Shown: positions 45,416 through 58,212, counted from the stretch's first letter. The stretch is 64,000 bases of DNA from Anastrepha obliqua (GCF_027943255.1 NC_072894.1:79337601-79401600); one strand, 5' to 3'. Program-made: numbers and translations. The notes: a model not told the origin generated them from the sequence alone.

Positions 45416-45924
45416 CTAGAATAGGAGCAAAGAAATATTTCCATTTTAGAATTATATTTGAGTATTTTTCTTTTTACTCTTGAGTACGGACTGCTAAGCC
45501 ATATAAAAAAGCTATAAAATATTGCCCACACAGACACAGTGTGCCCATGCAAAGAAGCTGGGTATCAAGGAGCACAGGAGTGATCAGTATTTATTCCGCT
45601 TGCCGATATTTCAATGGTTTTGAAAATGTTTCGTTCGTAGATAAGGTAAGGGTTAAAATTCTTGAAGATACAGGCTGGGGACAAACTGGAAAACTCTAAA
45701 GACATCTTTGATTTTCACAAATTATGATGTAATCAGTATCTCACAAATTCCATGGGAAAAGTGAAGGTGTTTTTCGCTTAACTTGAAGTGGGGCAGTGAA
45801 AGTAGAGTCTTTGAGTGGACAAATGTATAATAATTATTTACAAGAACGCATTCTAAACTCCTATACTTCAAATTAAAAAAGTATTTTCCATTAAATTCGA
45901 GCTGAAAGTGGGTCGTTAACGATG

Positions 45925-46110
45925 GTAAAGCGTTAACGGTTGAACAGAAGGCTAAAATTGATGCCTATGATGATCAAGAACTGCCTGGAATGGAAATAGC
46001 TGAAAAATACAAAGAAGAGATAACGTTATTCAAAACTACTTGGAAAGGAAAGGAGGGTATGGAAATAAAAATAAAATAAAGTGTGACAGAAAGGCAATCA
46101 ATGACCTTAA
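45925..46110 (+). pseudogene. Tc3-like transposase N-terminal fragment
   Basis: Translation gives GKALTVEQKAKIDAYDDQEL then PGMEIAEKYK, followed in another frame by RRNVIQNYLERKEGYGNKNK-like sequence. This matches the first HTH of Tc3-type transposases (GR..NV..NYL followed by EGYG). The rest of the protein is not recognisable downstream. Confidence 0.45.
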
Positions 46111-47489
46111 CATTGGCTACGAATAGGCAAGAACAAATTTAAGAGTTGATTCCAATGCAAGTGACTTCTGTGCCAGAATTAAGGAAAAAGTGGCACCAAT
46201 GCCTGTTTATCTACGATTAGATGAATATAATAGTGGAAAATTTAAACCGAAAAAAGTGCAAAAAAAAAAAAAAACTCTCTGTGGAAGGCAACAGTTTTCT
46301 CGGGCGCAACAGAGTGCAACCAAAATGGGCTTGACGGATTTATTTAATTTTTTTATAATCTAAAAAAAAACCATCACACAAACGAATCAAATGTTAAACA
46401 ACTGCTATCTTTTATGATATAATATAATGCAAAACTTAAATTTAATTCAAAACTTTTGGAGATGGTTAACTAAAAAATTATTTAAGCCTGGATGGCAATT
46501 TCATGTCCCAGAATCAGTGATTTCTGTAATAAAATATGCAATACTTAACGATTCTATAAAATTCTCTTCCGAGAAGAGTTTCTGAGATAATTTGCGGAAA
46601 CGAAGATAACTGAATGTGAATGAAAATAATGCTAAAATAAAAAAAATATAAACAACTTCAACTTCTCAACTTCAACTTGGTTCAATTTCATTACGCTTCT
46701 ATTCAAGTGGTACAAAAATTATCCGCATTTTTTCGCTGAAATATGTGGCATAAATACATATGTGTATCATACAACATCAGCCTTTTTTTATAATTCATCA
46801 CACGTCCACTCACCATCTCTACGGAACGCATTTAAGCCAATCACTGTGGTTTTTGCCTTCTTTTTGCCTCGGATATTTTATTTTATTGAATTTTGCTGCA
46901 TTAAAACTATGCCAGAAAGTGTCGACTGTAGTAATTTTTCAGCTACGATGCATATATAAAAAATTGAAAAATGAAATGAAATGTTCATTAGAGTCACTAA
47001 ATTCTTATATTTATGATTATTTAATGAAGGTGATTTTATTTTGATAGATATTGACAGTTCTTTTATACCCGAAATTTTGACTGTCACCCGGTGTCATACG
47101 TCCAGGACACAAATCAATTGCCGAATGCTTGAGAAGCGCTGAGAAGTATTTCGACCTCAGCGCACTGCACTTTTTGCAGAAATCAAAAATCTAGAGCTAA
47201 TTAAAACAATTAAGCTAAAAATCCATATCAAATATTCCGGCTACTACATGAGATTTGTCAGCTGAACAGGGCGCTGAAAGCCACAATGCCGCGAATGTTT
47301 GATGTGGAGTTTCAGCTTCAAGGCCTAGCGCTTATCCAAAGCTATGAAAATTTTGAATTTAAAGAAAAAGTAAATATAACTTAAATAGGAACTAATACCA
47401 ATGTATTTTCTGGCAAAGTATAGCGAAGAAGAGAATTAGTTTTTCAGAGAATATAATAAGAGTGCTGCCTATAGGTTAGGTTAAGTTAT
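46111..47489. other. No gene recognised
   Basis: AT-rich DNA; nothing supported. Confidence 0.4.
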
Positions 47490-49400
47490 TGTGGTCTGGA
47501 GCCCCATTGAAATACCACTAATTTGGACTCAAGTTCTCCTCAAGTTGTGGCGAAACCACTTCATTTCTAGGATAAACGATAAAATACTGTGGATGACTGC
47601 CGATTCTAAGTCTGCCATAGTGGGCATCCAAAGAAGTATGAGTTTAGACAGCGATAACGCATTCTGGCAAGGGCGGGGCAGCGACAGATGTCATCTGAGA
47701 GAAATCCCTTCCCCTGTTCCCATTAAGGGGGGACCCTCATTTATCGGGTCAAAAAAATCGATTTTTTGGAAATAATTTTAATCTATTCTACAACTATTTA
47801 AGAATATACTTTCAAAATTTCAAGTCGATATCTGTATTTTTGAAGGAGTGACAAAATTTTTAACAGGACGCGACGGGTGGCCTGATCGCCTGTATCCAAA
47901 ACTTTAAACGCGTTTTTCTCGAAACATCATTTTTCGATTTTGTGTACACAATTGAGAACGCTGTATTGAACCAATCAGGCTTTACAATAGCTCATTTTAA
48001 AGATAATTAAATTGTTTTCAATGTGACATTAAGTGTTCTTTAAAAAAAAAAGATTTTCATATTTTTTTGTAATTTTAAAGTCAATTTTTATGCATGAAAA
48101 ATCACTTTTAACATAAAACTGGGTAAAAAATATCAATTTCGACATTTTTTTTTTAAATCAAAATGTCACATCGAAGGTATTATCCTAAAGTTTTAAAAAA
48201 AATTTGGTTTTTTTATTTCAGAAAAAAATTCAGAGCGCTAGAATGTACACAGATAGAATGAGGTGCCATGGACGAGGTGTATATTTCCATACTTAAAATG
48301 TTTTTTTTCTTCTCCGAAAATTTTTGTAGACAGTCAAGACATTTATTAAAGTACTTTATGAATTACAAAACGTTTGAAGTTATTTTACCTGAGAAAAAAA
48401 TTCCCAAAAATGATGCATTTTTCGACCGTCTAAATGAGGGTCCCCCCTTAAGCAGCGACGGGTGCTGATACCAACCACCGTATTAATGGAAGGCGGGTCT
48501 AGACTGATGATGGACCTATTTCTGTGTTTATTCTTTTTAGACCAAACCTGTATAGTTATCCCATAAATGTGTTCGGTAGTTCATCTCCTGCCAATATGCG
48601 CGATGTTGCCCCACCTGATTTAGAGTTTGCTTTAAGATAAAGAGAATGGCATCATATTGGACCGAATTGGCTGATTTAAGATCAGTTCCCCTCTTAGCCA
48701 GCTTATCTGCGATGCAATGTCCAGGAATGTCTGTATATTCGGGAAACCAGGCAACGGTCGAGGTGCACCGCTTAGCTAGCTCATTAAGTATAACTCTACA
48801 TTCAATAGCTACTTTGGAAAAAGTATCATCCCACACCGCAATATTTTTTTAGCTATTAAACCCAACTTGAAAGGCACCGCAGTAGTAGGGTAGCCGTAGA
48901 CTTAAGTTCAGCTACAGCGCCTCTGAGTGGATACTACTCCCGACCGTATTATTTAGTCTTGAGCCTTTACCGCAGATAGGCACTGACCCTGGATAAATGT
49001 CCTTAAAGTTATTCCATTCACATCTTTTTGGGATTCATGCGAAAAAATTATTTTCAAAACAGAATTGTGAAGCAGTTTAGCCTCCTACACGTTGCCGGAA
49101 GCGGTTCAAGAATTTTCGAGTGCCCAAATCTGAAATCTTTCCAGGGTAGACATGCATTTAGTCAAATTGCGTTGCAATTAGCTCGAAATTCGCCACAGCT
49201 ATCTGTGGGGAGAAGGTCCAGTAGAGTCTCAAGAGCCTTGGTTGGGGTGTAAAGCAGCGCGTCTGTGATAAGTAGGGATGCTGCCCTTTTGTTCTTAGAT
49301 ACAATGTTTTCCACTGGTGTCCACCAAACAATAGAAGAGAATAGCCTCGCAACCCCAGTGTATACTCAGTGTGGTTTTAAGCCCCATCCCTTGCCTACAG
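47490..49400 (-). pseudogene. R1/I-like LINE C-terminal half, with element C
   Basis: Minus strand from about 49370: VWWTPVENIVSKNKRAASLL, ALLYTPTKALETLLDLLPTD (post-RT block), SRLNNTVGSSIHSEALYLSL (RNase H start), VAWFPEYTDIPGHCIADKLA (RNase H end), then KRGTDLKSANSVQYD and a CLMGT block. Element C is inserted exactly in that block. Past it: DDICRCPALARMRYRCLNSY and LESAVIHSILSFILEMKWF, the usual C-terminal helix. Frameshifts and stops are numerous. Reading continues at a single TTAA (Arg-Cys-Leu-Met-Gly-Thr), which supports the insertion site. Confidence 0.7.
47727..48447. mobile_element. TTAA-flanked element C
   Basis: A 721-bp non-coding element. Both tips read GGGGGGACCCTCATTTA and are flanked by TTAA (47723-47726 and 48448-48451). 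The conserved box (reverse complement of CTTTAAACGCGTTTTTCTCG at about 47904-47923) lies about 180 bp from the left tip. Confidence 0.9.
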
Positions 49401-49739
49401 CCTCTTGACCTGTTGCCATTTGTCCATCTTTGCATCTGTTCATCAGCCCATCATAAACTTTATATACGCACGCATCTGAAATTATAACGCATTTTTATTC
49501 AAATTTCAACAGGTATTACAACTACTTGTTTGAATAAATTTAATTTTAATAATGTGATAGTTACAATGAATTATTTTCAAAATTATTTCAATAATACGCA
49601 TATGGCAGAACAGATGAGCAGCAGAACACAGCAGGTGTAAATACCTTATTATATTCTGTCAAAAAAAAGAATTTGCCTTGAATTAATAAAAAAAAAAAAA
49701 AAAAACACGCAAGAATGCAGTTGCGTATCTGATTCGTCG

Positions 49740-51973
49740 TTTATATTCAAAATAAACGATACCCAATGGGCAAAAACAAATGAGCAAACAGCAAATTTAT
49801 TTGCAGAGAAACTTCGCAAAACCTACTCTGTCAATGATGGATCTGAAGATGTTGACATCGGCTCAAATTGGATTGAAAGTGATGTCAGCATTGAGCCTGT
49901 TAGTAGTGAAGAAGTAATGTGCGAAATTTTCAAAATGAAAACCAAAAAAACGCCTGGTTTTTTGACCTCATAACTGCAGAAATTCTTTAGAGATTGCGCA
50001 ATAATTGTGTTACTTGCTGTTTCAATTGATCAATTTGTGTTTTATGTTAAACTAATTTAAATTTATTATGTTCCTATTGAAGACAGTAATGATTCTGAAT
50101 GCCGGAAAATCGCCGAATGAAGCGTCTTCATACCGGCCTATTTCTCTATGTTGTCCAAAGTTTTTGAACGACTGTTACTGACTCGAATGTTGCCGATTAT
50201 AGAAAACTAGAGAGTTATTCCAACGCACCAATTTGGCTTTCGAAAAAATTACTCTACAATCGGCCAGGTTCACAGCGTTCTTAAAGCCATAGAGTGCGCG
50301 ATAGAGGAAAATAAAGTTTGCGCAGCGGTGTTCCTTGACGTCTCGCAGGCATTTGACAAAGTTTGGCATACAGGCTCCACAAACTAAAATTGATTTTGTT
50401 CAGGAATTATTGCGAAATCCTTTCTTCCTACCTTGATGGCAGATACTTTCGTGTCAGACTTGACAACGCTTATTCTTCGTTACATAAAGCAAGCGCGGGG
50501 GTACCTCAAAGAATCCTCCTAGGTTCTCTCCTATACCTGTTATATACGCATGACTAACCGGTCAACGAGCAACACGTGACCGCAACCTTTGCAGATGAGT
50601 CGGCTATCCTAGCGAAATTGCAATCAGCGGTAAATTCTATTGCATGGGCAAAAAATGGCGTATCAAACGAAATAATTCAAAATCACTGCACATTGTATTG
50701 GGACTGAAAAAAAAACAATTTGCAAGCCAGTCCACATAAACAGGGTAAATATAGAGTATGTCAACGAAGCAAAATATCTTGGAATAACCCTTGATGCTAA
50801 ACTGCGTTGGAAGGGGCGTGTCAAGAAAAAGCGTGAAGAGCTGGAATTAAAAACAAAAAAACCTTTTTTATCTTATTGGCAGACGCTCTATTCTGTCAAC
50901 GAACAACAAACTACTGCTATATAATCAAATTCTTAAACTGGTCTGTACGTATGGCATTCAGCTTGGAGATGCTCAAGCGAATCTTGCATTACTATTATTC
51001 AACCATTCCAAAATAAAGTGTTGCGCAACATCATCAATGCTCCATACTATGTGAGAAATCTCGACCTCCATCGTGATCTTGGTATGCTGCCCGTCACTGA
51101 CATGGCAAAAAAGTATGCCACAGACAACGTTTAAGGGGGGGGTAGGGTCACAAAATCGAAATTTTTTTTCTTCACTCATCTTATAGTAAATCATTTCAAG
51201 AATGTTGTGTCAAAATTTTAAGTGGATCGGAGCAGAACTCTCAAAGTTATAGCCTTTGTAGGCACTCTACCTCGAATGCGGAGCATCGATAATTTCTCAG
51301 AGTCATTTTTTCAAACGCGTTTTTCCCGAAACGACTTCTTAAAAGTCGGTGCCAATCACAACTCCGAAACTATTCAACCGATTCTTTTCAAATTTGGCAC
51401 ACGTTTTCTAAATCAAAAATACCTCCCCCCTACACTGTTTTTTTTTTATTTTTTGTTTTTTAAGGTTGTTTTTCACTTACAAATATGGCGAAATTTTTCG
51501 CCAAAAATGCTCGTTTTACGTTTTTTTGCCACCAAAACTACAAAAATGAAAAAAAAAAGTTTTTATTAATGTAGGGGGGAGCATTACGTCATACTATAAC
51601 TGAAAAATTCGACTTTTTTAGTTTCAGATGATTCTACGACGAATGCCGATTGGCACCGCAGAGCACCTCTCGAAAAACATATCTCCAAAAAAACTCTGTC
51701 ATGGGCTTATTTGTCAATATTTTATTATTAATTTTTTTTTAAAAACTTATTGAAAATATGTACAATAACATGCAACTGATTTTATTAAAGTATCTTAAGC
51801 CATATTTCTGTAAAAAATTCACAAAAAAAGTGTTTTTTTTTTAGCGCTAAACCCTACCTCCCCCTTAAGTAATATACATATAGCGACGCTGAAGCATTGG
51901 CTTTGCTCCAGCCAAATACACATCGTCGGCGGCTCAAGCGTAAAACAGTTTTAGACCAGATGGGCACCCAGTA
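49740..51973 (+). pseudogene. Jockey-type LINE RT with element D
   Basis: A longer LINE remnant: KTNEQTANLFAEKLRKTYSV and EEVMCEIFKMKTKKTPGF (between endonuclease and RT), SSYRPISLCC, QFGFRKNYSTIGQVHSVLKA-type sequence, VCAAVFLDVSQAFDKVWHTG (RT block with first D), ASAGVPQRILLGSLLYLLYT, VTATFADESAILAKLQSAVN (FADD changed to FADE), AKYLGITLDAKLRWK-type sequence and NKLLLYNQILKLVCTYGIQL. Element D occupies 51135-51864, after which LALLQPNTHRRRLKRKTVLD and a stop follow. Many frameshifts. A 17-A run at about 49689-49705 precedes it and may be the tail of another retrocopy. Confidence 0.75.
51135..51864. mobile_element. TTAA-flanked element D
   Basis: A 730-bp non-coding element. The left tip GGGGGGGGTAGGGTCAC and right tip, reverse-complemented GGGGGAGGTAGGGTTTA, are flanked by TTAA (51131-51134, 51865-51868). 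The box (reverse complement of TTCAAACGCGTTTTTCCCGA, 51312-51331) lies about 180 bp from the left tip. Confidence 0.85.
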
Positions 51974-53320
51974 GCAGCTGCACCTAATATACATATTTAT
52001 ACATTCATAATGAATTTATGAATATTGAGGCATCTTAGTTTTTCCTTTTTTAATATATATGTTCAATAAAAATTGGTCGTTAGTATTTTTATTTAGTTGC
52101 AAGTTCTAAACGTTATTCTGATTATGCTTTAAGATGCATTAAAAAAAAAATATATATATATATTTATAAAATTATAATACAGAATATTTATAATTTAATA
52201 ATTTTTAGAAAACTTCTGGGCATGCAATTATCTTGCATATAAAGCGCATGTTCGAAAATTTACCAAAAATCAACGTAATTTTTGAGCGATTTTAAATGTA
52301 TACTTTGTTATATAAGAATTACACGGACTATTTAACTGTATACCTAATACTAAAAATACTTTGCTGATCTGATTAAAAAATTGAAAATTTTAATGACATT
52401 TTTTTGCAACTTGTTAAATTTTAGAGAATTTTCTCAAAATGAGCTTTGATTAATACGATTTTGGTTACAAAATGAATTATATTTTTTCAGAAATTAGCGA
52501 AAAAGTTAAAACATAAAAAATAGCAAATATTGTCGAATGATAAAGTGACTTACTATAATTATGTGAGCAGAAGTATATATAAGAGTAGAATAACTGCCAA
52601 TTAATTTTAATGAATTGACAATTTGAATTCCGATGAACTACGACTATAATTTGTCAAGTAGTAATGAGCATGCAAATGTACATATAGGTATAAGTACTTA
52701 TATACATCCATTTATCGAACGCATGCAAATCCCCCAAAGGCGTTTAGCAGATTCTTTGAATTTCGAAAACATAATTTATTCTACCAATTGCTATTTCATA
52801 TTTTTAATCGCATGCGTAAACATACATTATCAAGTATGAAAAGCAATTCACTTAATTGATTTAATACTATTAGTGCTTACTCTGCATATCAAACCCTAAT
52901 GGTAATCGCATTAATTAAAATTTATTTCGCCGTACACGACATGAAATTGTGCATCAGTGCTTTTGCCGCGAGAAGTCAAGCAATCTCACATAAGTGCATA
53001 CGTATGTACATAACTTAGCACGTAACTACATACACTGCGCTCAATAGCTTAACTTATTGACAAATTTTGACATTTTGCTTGCTTCCTATTTAATTTAAAT
53101 TATTTTACTGTAAAAATATAATTAAATATTTATACAAAACCTATCGAAATTGAAGTTTCCAACTTTGTGCAAAATTCAAAAGAAAAAAAGGAAAAATCGA
53201 AAATTTTAATCGAAATTACACACTTTTTAATCATAATTTTAAAAAATTTGGAGTAAACAGTTTTAGCATCCACTGAATGTTGTGCGGTGTGTCTATGTAA
53301 TGGGTGCTTGATATTTTTTT
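51974..53320. other. No gene recognised
   Basis: Very AT-rich, with a TA microsatellite near 52150-52170. Nothing supported. Confidence 0.4.
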
Positions 53321-53324
53321 ATAG

Positions 53325-53650
53325 GCTACATGCAGTATGGAGTTATGATGCACAGCTATGGGCATGCGCCAGTCAAAGTACGAAAACCCAGATCCAACAG
53401 TTCCAAAATAAGGTCCTTAGGTGCATTGTCAAGGCACCAAGTTACTGCAGAAGTTCCGACAATGAGCGCGACCTTAAAATAACCTCCGTCAACCCTGAAA
53501 TCGCAAAAATTGCAGTGTCCCATAAAGAAAGATTAATAAACCACAACAATGAAGAAGAAAATAATTTGATTAAAACTGACGGACTAATACGAAGACTCAG
53601 GCACTAAACCGCGCGATCTCATACTTCCATAGAAATGCTTTCTATTATGC
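53325..53650 (+). pseudogene. Jockey-type LINE C-terminal fragment
   Basis: AVWSYDAQLWACASQSTKTQ then IQQFQNKVLRCIVKAPSYCR, DNERDLKITSVNPEIAKIAV and SHKERLINHNNEE are the C-terminal blocks of jockey-clade ORF2 (IWSYGIQLWG, IQ.FQNK.LR.I). One open frame covers most of it. It abuts an opposite-strand LINE at about 53690. Confidence 0.7.
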
Positions 53651-53699
53651 AGAGTGAAAATTGTGAAATTGTGTCGAGGAGTCCAAAGGACTTTCTGAG

Positions 53700-54290
53700 T
53701 CCTTCGTATATTGTACTACGGGCCAAGGGTTGTCGCAATGACACATGAAGAAATGGAGCTCCATCTTTTCTGCGCTTTCCTGAGAAATAATTTGTTCAGT
53801 CCCCCTTTCACAACTGTCAGAGGGATGCCGATGACTGGGTGGGAGGTCTCTGAGGCCAAATCAGTTCCCTTCCTGGCAAGCTCATCAACAATTTCATATC
53901 CCCCTATGTCCTGGAACCCCGATCAGAGAAATATTACCTGCACACCCAAGATATTTGATATCCTCCTTATAGGAGTTTACTAGTTTCGTTCTGCACCATG
54001 GGGTCGTCAGAGCTTTGTTCGCGGCTTGACTATCGGAGAAAATGTTAATATCTCCCTCGTTCCCGCGTTTCCTAAGTATTTTGTATGCCTGCAGGACCAC
54101 AAAGCCTTCTGGTTGAAAAACACTAGCAGTGTTCTCCAGTTTAAAGGAGATAGATAAATTGGCTGATTTGGTGAAAACCCCTTGCTTTGCAGCAGATTTT
54201 GCGCACACTCTGTATAGACTTATGAAGCTAGTGATATGCACCCCACTTCCTTACTTCGATTCTCTTCAGAGGCTTGTTTTGGAGCTTCTA
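53700..54290 (-). pseudogene. R1/I-like LINE RNase H fragment, copy 2
   Basis: Same family as 25591-26510. Minus-strand LSISFKLENTASVFQPEGFV (Q-A-E changed to Q-P-E), YKILRKRGNEGDINIFSDSQ (catalytic D kept), AANKALTTPWCRTKLVNSYK and ISLIGVPGHRGI. After a frameshift comes DELARKGTDLASE, then LFLRKAQKRW. It is truncated before the zinc knuckle. Confidence 0.75.
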
Positions 54291-55104
54291 AAATAATAGC
54301 GCGTGCTTCTTTACTTCCTTCTCATTTCCACTACTGGCCTGCCACTTCTCTCAAGTTTCTCATATCATAAAGTGAGAATTTGAAAGCATATCGAAACGCA
54401 TAATTCCAAAAACTTTTCCTAAATTATTAGTATTGTTACTTCACCAAATATTTCGAACTCATTTGCTTTTCAGCCAAAAATTCACAATTCTCTGTCTCTG
54501 CCTTCAGGCTCAATACAAATAAGTGTGCATCTTCATTAATTCTTTGGCACAAAGCTATTGAAAGTTCAACCAGAGTTTCGCCACAGTAAATATTATATTA
54601 ATATGCAAAATATTTGTTCATCCAGTTCATAGTATCTATTGAGTTGAGTTGAAACCAAAATTGCACTTATATTGGCACGCAAAATGCCCACAAGTGGCTT
54701 TAAGTAATACCATAAAAGCTTCAATGGCCAATAATATTAACAGCCATATGAAAAAAAAACATAGACACATATGTACACAAGAGGTAAGGAAGGGCTAAAT
54801 TCGGGCCGAACCACGCGCACTTTTATTCAAAATTAGTCTTTCATCGCATTTCTTGTTTTTGTGTTCATCATTTGCTCCAAATGTAAATAAATGCATTTAT
54901 AACGTAGCTTTCACTTTTTTCTTTTTATTTTAAAATTACTATTATACAGAAAATGGGCGTGGTTATTTGCCGATTTTACCCTTTTTGAAATCAGTCTAAC
55001 TTGGGCAAAGAATAATATTTGTAGTTAGTTTCATTGAAATATATTAATTTTTACTCCATTCCTATCATAATTCTGAGCCTTTTGGTATATACATGCACAC
55101 ATAC
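54291..55104. other. No gene recognised
   Basis: AT-rich DNA; nothing supported. Confidence 0.4.
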
Positions 55105-55302
55105 AAGGTGGCGCAAAATTAATCACCCCAGCAAATGGCGTCATATGATAATCATGTTTGACACTAGTAAAGTCTGCAAAAAGACAAGCAATGGAACGCG
55201 TAAAGACCGAAATAAAGATTTCCATCACTCAAAAAATTGTTTTTTCTTTAGTATAAAAGTTATTAAAAAACACTATTGGATGATTAATTTTGCGCCACCG
55301 TG
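55105..55302. mobile_element. 198-bp TA-flanked MITE, compact copy
   Basis: TIRs CAAGGTGGCGCAAAATTAAT and, reverse-complemented, CACGGTGGCGCAAAATTAAT differ at one base. TA lies on each side (55103-55104, 55303-55304). Non-coding. Its single right subterminal segment (about 55235-55280) is the sequence amplified at 8032-8232. Size and TA target suggest movement by a Tc1/mariner-type transposase. Confidence 0.9.
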
Positions 55303-55798
55303 TATATTCATGTCTATATTTATTACGATTCCATTGTGCTACTACAGACAACCGTTATATTAACCAAGTTGTAATACCCTTCTGCATACTAGCGCGCGCG
55401 GGTATAAAAAAATTACAGGTATGTGCCACACTTTTAAAACTTACGACATGTCGGTGGCACATTTGAGCCGTCTGTGTATTGGTTAGTTTAAAAGCCCTTA
55501 ATTGCATGCACGCTCACGCACATTCAATTTTCAGCAGCAGGTGGTGTCAAGCACAAATAAAAACAAATACCCATCAGCACATTTTTTTAATATTCTGTTA
55601 TTGTGCAGATTTGTAAATTACTTTGGGTAAATTTTAAATATTGGTTGTTATCATTGCTCACATGCTACTACGAGTATCTTTTCTACAGAGGACTGAGATT
55701 AACTACGACGTTAGTTTCATGCAAAAAACAAAATTTATGAAGGAGGATGACAAAAAAGCTAACACATTGAATCAGTAGGCGGTCATTTTTGTCGTTGA

Positions 55799-56598
55799 GG
55801 GGTTAAGGGTAGTCAGAATTTTCAAAAAATTGGATTCTTTTTTTTACGTTTTCTTAAAGTATAATATCTTAAAAATGTTGTGTGACAATTTGAAGTGAAG
55901 CAAGCAACCGACTCATGGGTTTTATTGTTATGAATGTCCATTGTGATCTAGGCAACAGCAAGCCGATATTTTGGAAGCTTCTATGACGGCTGAAGAACTA
56001 TTGTATGGCCCAGGAATATTCGTTTAACTCTACATAAATCAATAGCGAAACTTTAAATGCGTTTTTCTCAAAACTATGTTTTTTTAACCGGTCACCACTG
56101 TTACTTAAAAACCGCTTGGTAGACTTCAATAAAATTTATACTGCTTTTTATAAACGAAAAAAATTGTGCCTGATCGAAGGTGTTTTTTTTCAAAAATTTT
56201 GATATTTTCAAACAATTAGTCCCCGGTTTTTTTTCTCGAAATTCTCGAAAATATTTCCTAAGGCCGATTTTTTGTTAATTATGAAAAAAAGCTTCGATCA
56301 GGCACAAGATTATCTATTAATAAAACTAATTTCGCTTCTCCGATTGATTTTAGATGAATCTCCAAGGACTTGTGATGATCACCACGGCATCTGGATCTGG
56401 ATGATATGGAGAAACGGGCTCCACACAAACAGCGACAACTTTTAGTTTTTATATATAATTTTTTTTTTTTTGAAAATTTGCTTAAGTCAAATCGAGACAT
56501 GGTGTATTAATGCTATGTTTTTATTTTTGTAAAATAAAACAACTGACTAGAAAAAAAAAATGAAAGATCATCATTTTTTCGGGCATCTGAAACTCACT
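55799..56598. mobile_element. TTAA-type element E, eroded end
   Basis: The left tip GGGGTTAAGGGTAGTCAGAA follows TTGA (variant TTAA) and matches the right tip of element B, so E is inverted relative to B. The right end is degraded; CATCATTTTTTCGGGCATCT aligns with the left inner end of B. Box (reverse complement of TTTAAATGCGTTTTTCTCAA) at 56053-56072. A stretch at 56290-56450 matches B closely. Confidence 0.8.
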
Positions 56599-58200
56599 TC
56601 GTTGTTTCTGTCTCCAAAAACAAAATAGAAGTTTTCCTAGAGATTCCGTCAAAGCAACATGCCATCCGCGGCTCATTGTGTAATTTTATAAAAAAGATAG
56701 AAGCTTGGCAAAATATTCACCGTTAATCATTACAAAAGCGAGGGAGTCCCAAAATCTACATACATTTAACCCTCTTTTTACACGATAGATACGTTCCCAA
56801 AAAAATCGTGTAAGAAGATAATTGAAAACTATATAAATCTTTATTTTTTTTTTGAGTTCCCTAAAGAATTTATTTCGTGCTTACAAAGTTTAGGTTATTA
56901 AATGTATTATAAGAAATAAATTATTAAATAGCGGGAGCAAAATCTACCGAATCTCATGAGTCGAAAAATCTCACTCTATTTGCTCTATTAGATCCAAGAA
57001 AAATTCATAGAATATTGGAAATCGTATTAAAACCGAACAATTCGTGTAAAATGAGATTTAGGTGCATATGTATATAGTTCTTAAGCGTGCGAAAAGAAAG
57101 TGTGACAGTGAAAGGATTTCATTGATTTATTGACTAATTGGGGCTTACCCAACCTTAAGGGTAAGTGCAACAATAAGGATAACAAAAGCCGGGGTGACGT
57201 CGCTGCAGAAGTACGAAAGGTCAAAAAAACTAAAAAAAAAACACAAAAAAAAAACAACAAGCGCCAAAAAAAGCTAGGCCACCGGAACACACCGTTGACT
57301 AAATATCTAAAATAAAGTCGCAATGCCGATAGACGAGTTGAAATTTCCAAAAACACTCATAAGTTGTTCTTATCACATCTCAGGTGCCTGGAAATTATCG
57401 ATTTTTGTATTAAACACGATTCAAAATGTGAAATTAAAATTCAAGCACAAATTTGAAGTCTCACGCAAAAAAGGAAGTGCTGTAAATCGCATTATCAGAG
57501 AAAAGAATTTCGAAGTCTTAGTTCTAGCAAAGTAGTCTTGGAGTGAACAAAGAAGTAAACTAGAAGGAATGTTTGGGCAAAGTTGTGATACCTTTCCTTA
57601 ATGAGTACCCATCTGATGGCAACCATGCCTTCGGGCCTAACAAGGAGTCATCCCATTACGCCGTTAAAACGCAGAAGTTTTCAAAAAAGCAAAAAGATGA
57701 TTTTGCACCAAAGAGCGGACTACCGTAAATTTGACTCAATGATGTGTAGTAGAGGATTTCTTTGGAAATTTAAGGTTGATGGTTCACAACAACAATACCT
57801 GAAGAGTCTAAAATAGCGAAGAGCTCAAAAAATGATTTTTGTTTGTATGTCTAAAAAAGACAGAAATGCCGTTCAGCAGCTATTCAAAAGTACCCGCACA
57901 AGGCTCTAATATCAAAGGATTAATAAAAAAAAATTTTAAGCTTTAAATTTTTTTTCTGTGTGCTCGGAAGTAATTCAAAAAAATAATAAAATAATTCAAA
58001 AAATTTAATTCTAAACATTTGAAAAAAATTTATTTGTGATTTAGGAAACTAAAAGTTGTTTTCTATAAATTTGAGCACTGTTTGATGTAAAAATGCAGGA
58101 AAAGCTGATAACATGTTTTTGTTTTCATTTCGATTTTTTTCAAAAATTCGATCGATGGTTGGATTTTTTTTTTTGATTAAATTATATATTGACCTTAAGT
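56599..58200. other. No supported gene; weak exon candidate
   Basis: AT-rich. At 57130-57162 the frame MTNWGLPNLK runs into AAGGGTAAGT, a good donor-like string, but there is no supporting exon. The Lys-rich frame beyond it is low complexity. Open frames at 57323 and 57601 have no family motif. Confidence 0.3.
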
Positions 58201-58212
58201 TGGATATAGTCT

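Noticed and set aside
57130..57315. Short frame with AAGGGTAAGT donor-like site
   Set aside because: Only about ten residues precede the donor, and the rest of the frame is Lys-rich low complexity; no acceptor or second exon is visible.
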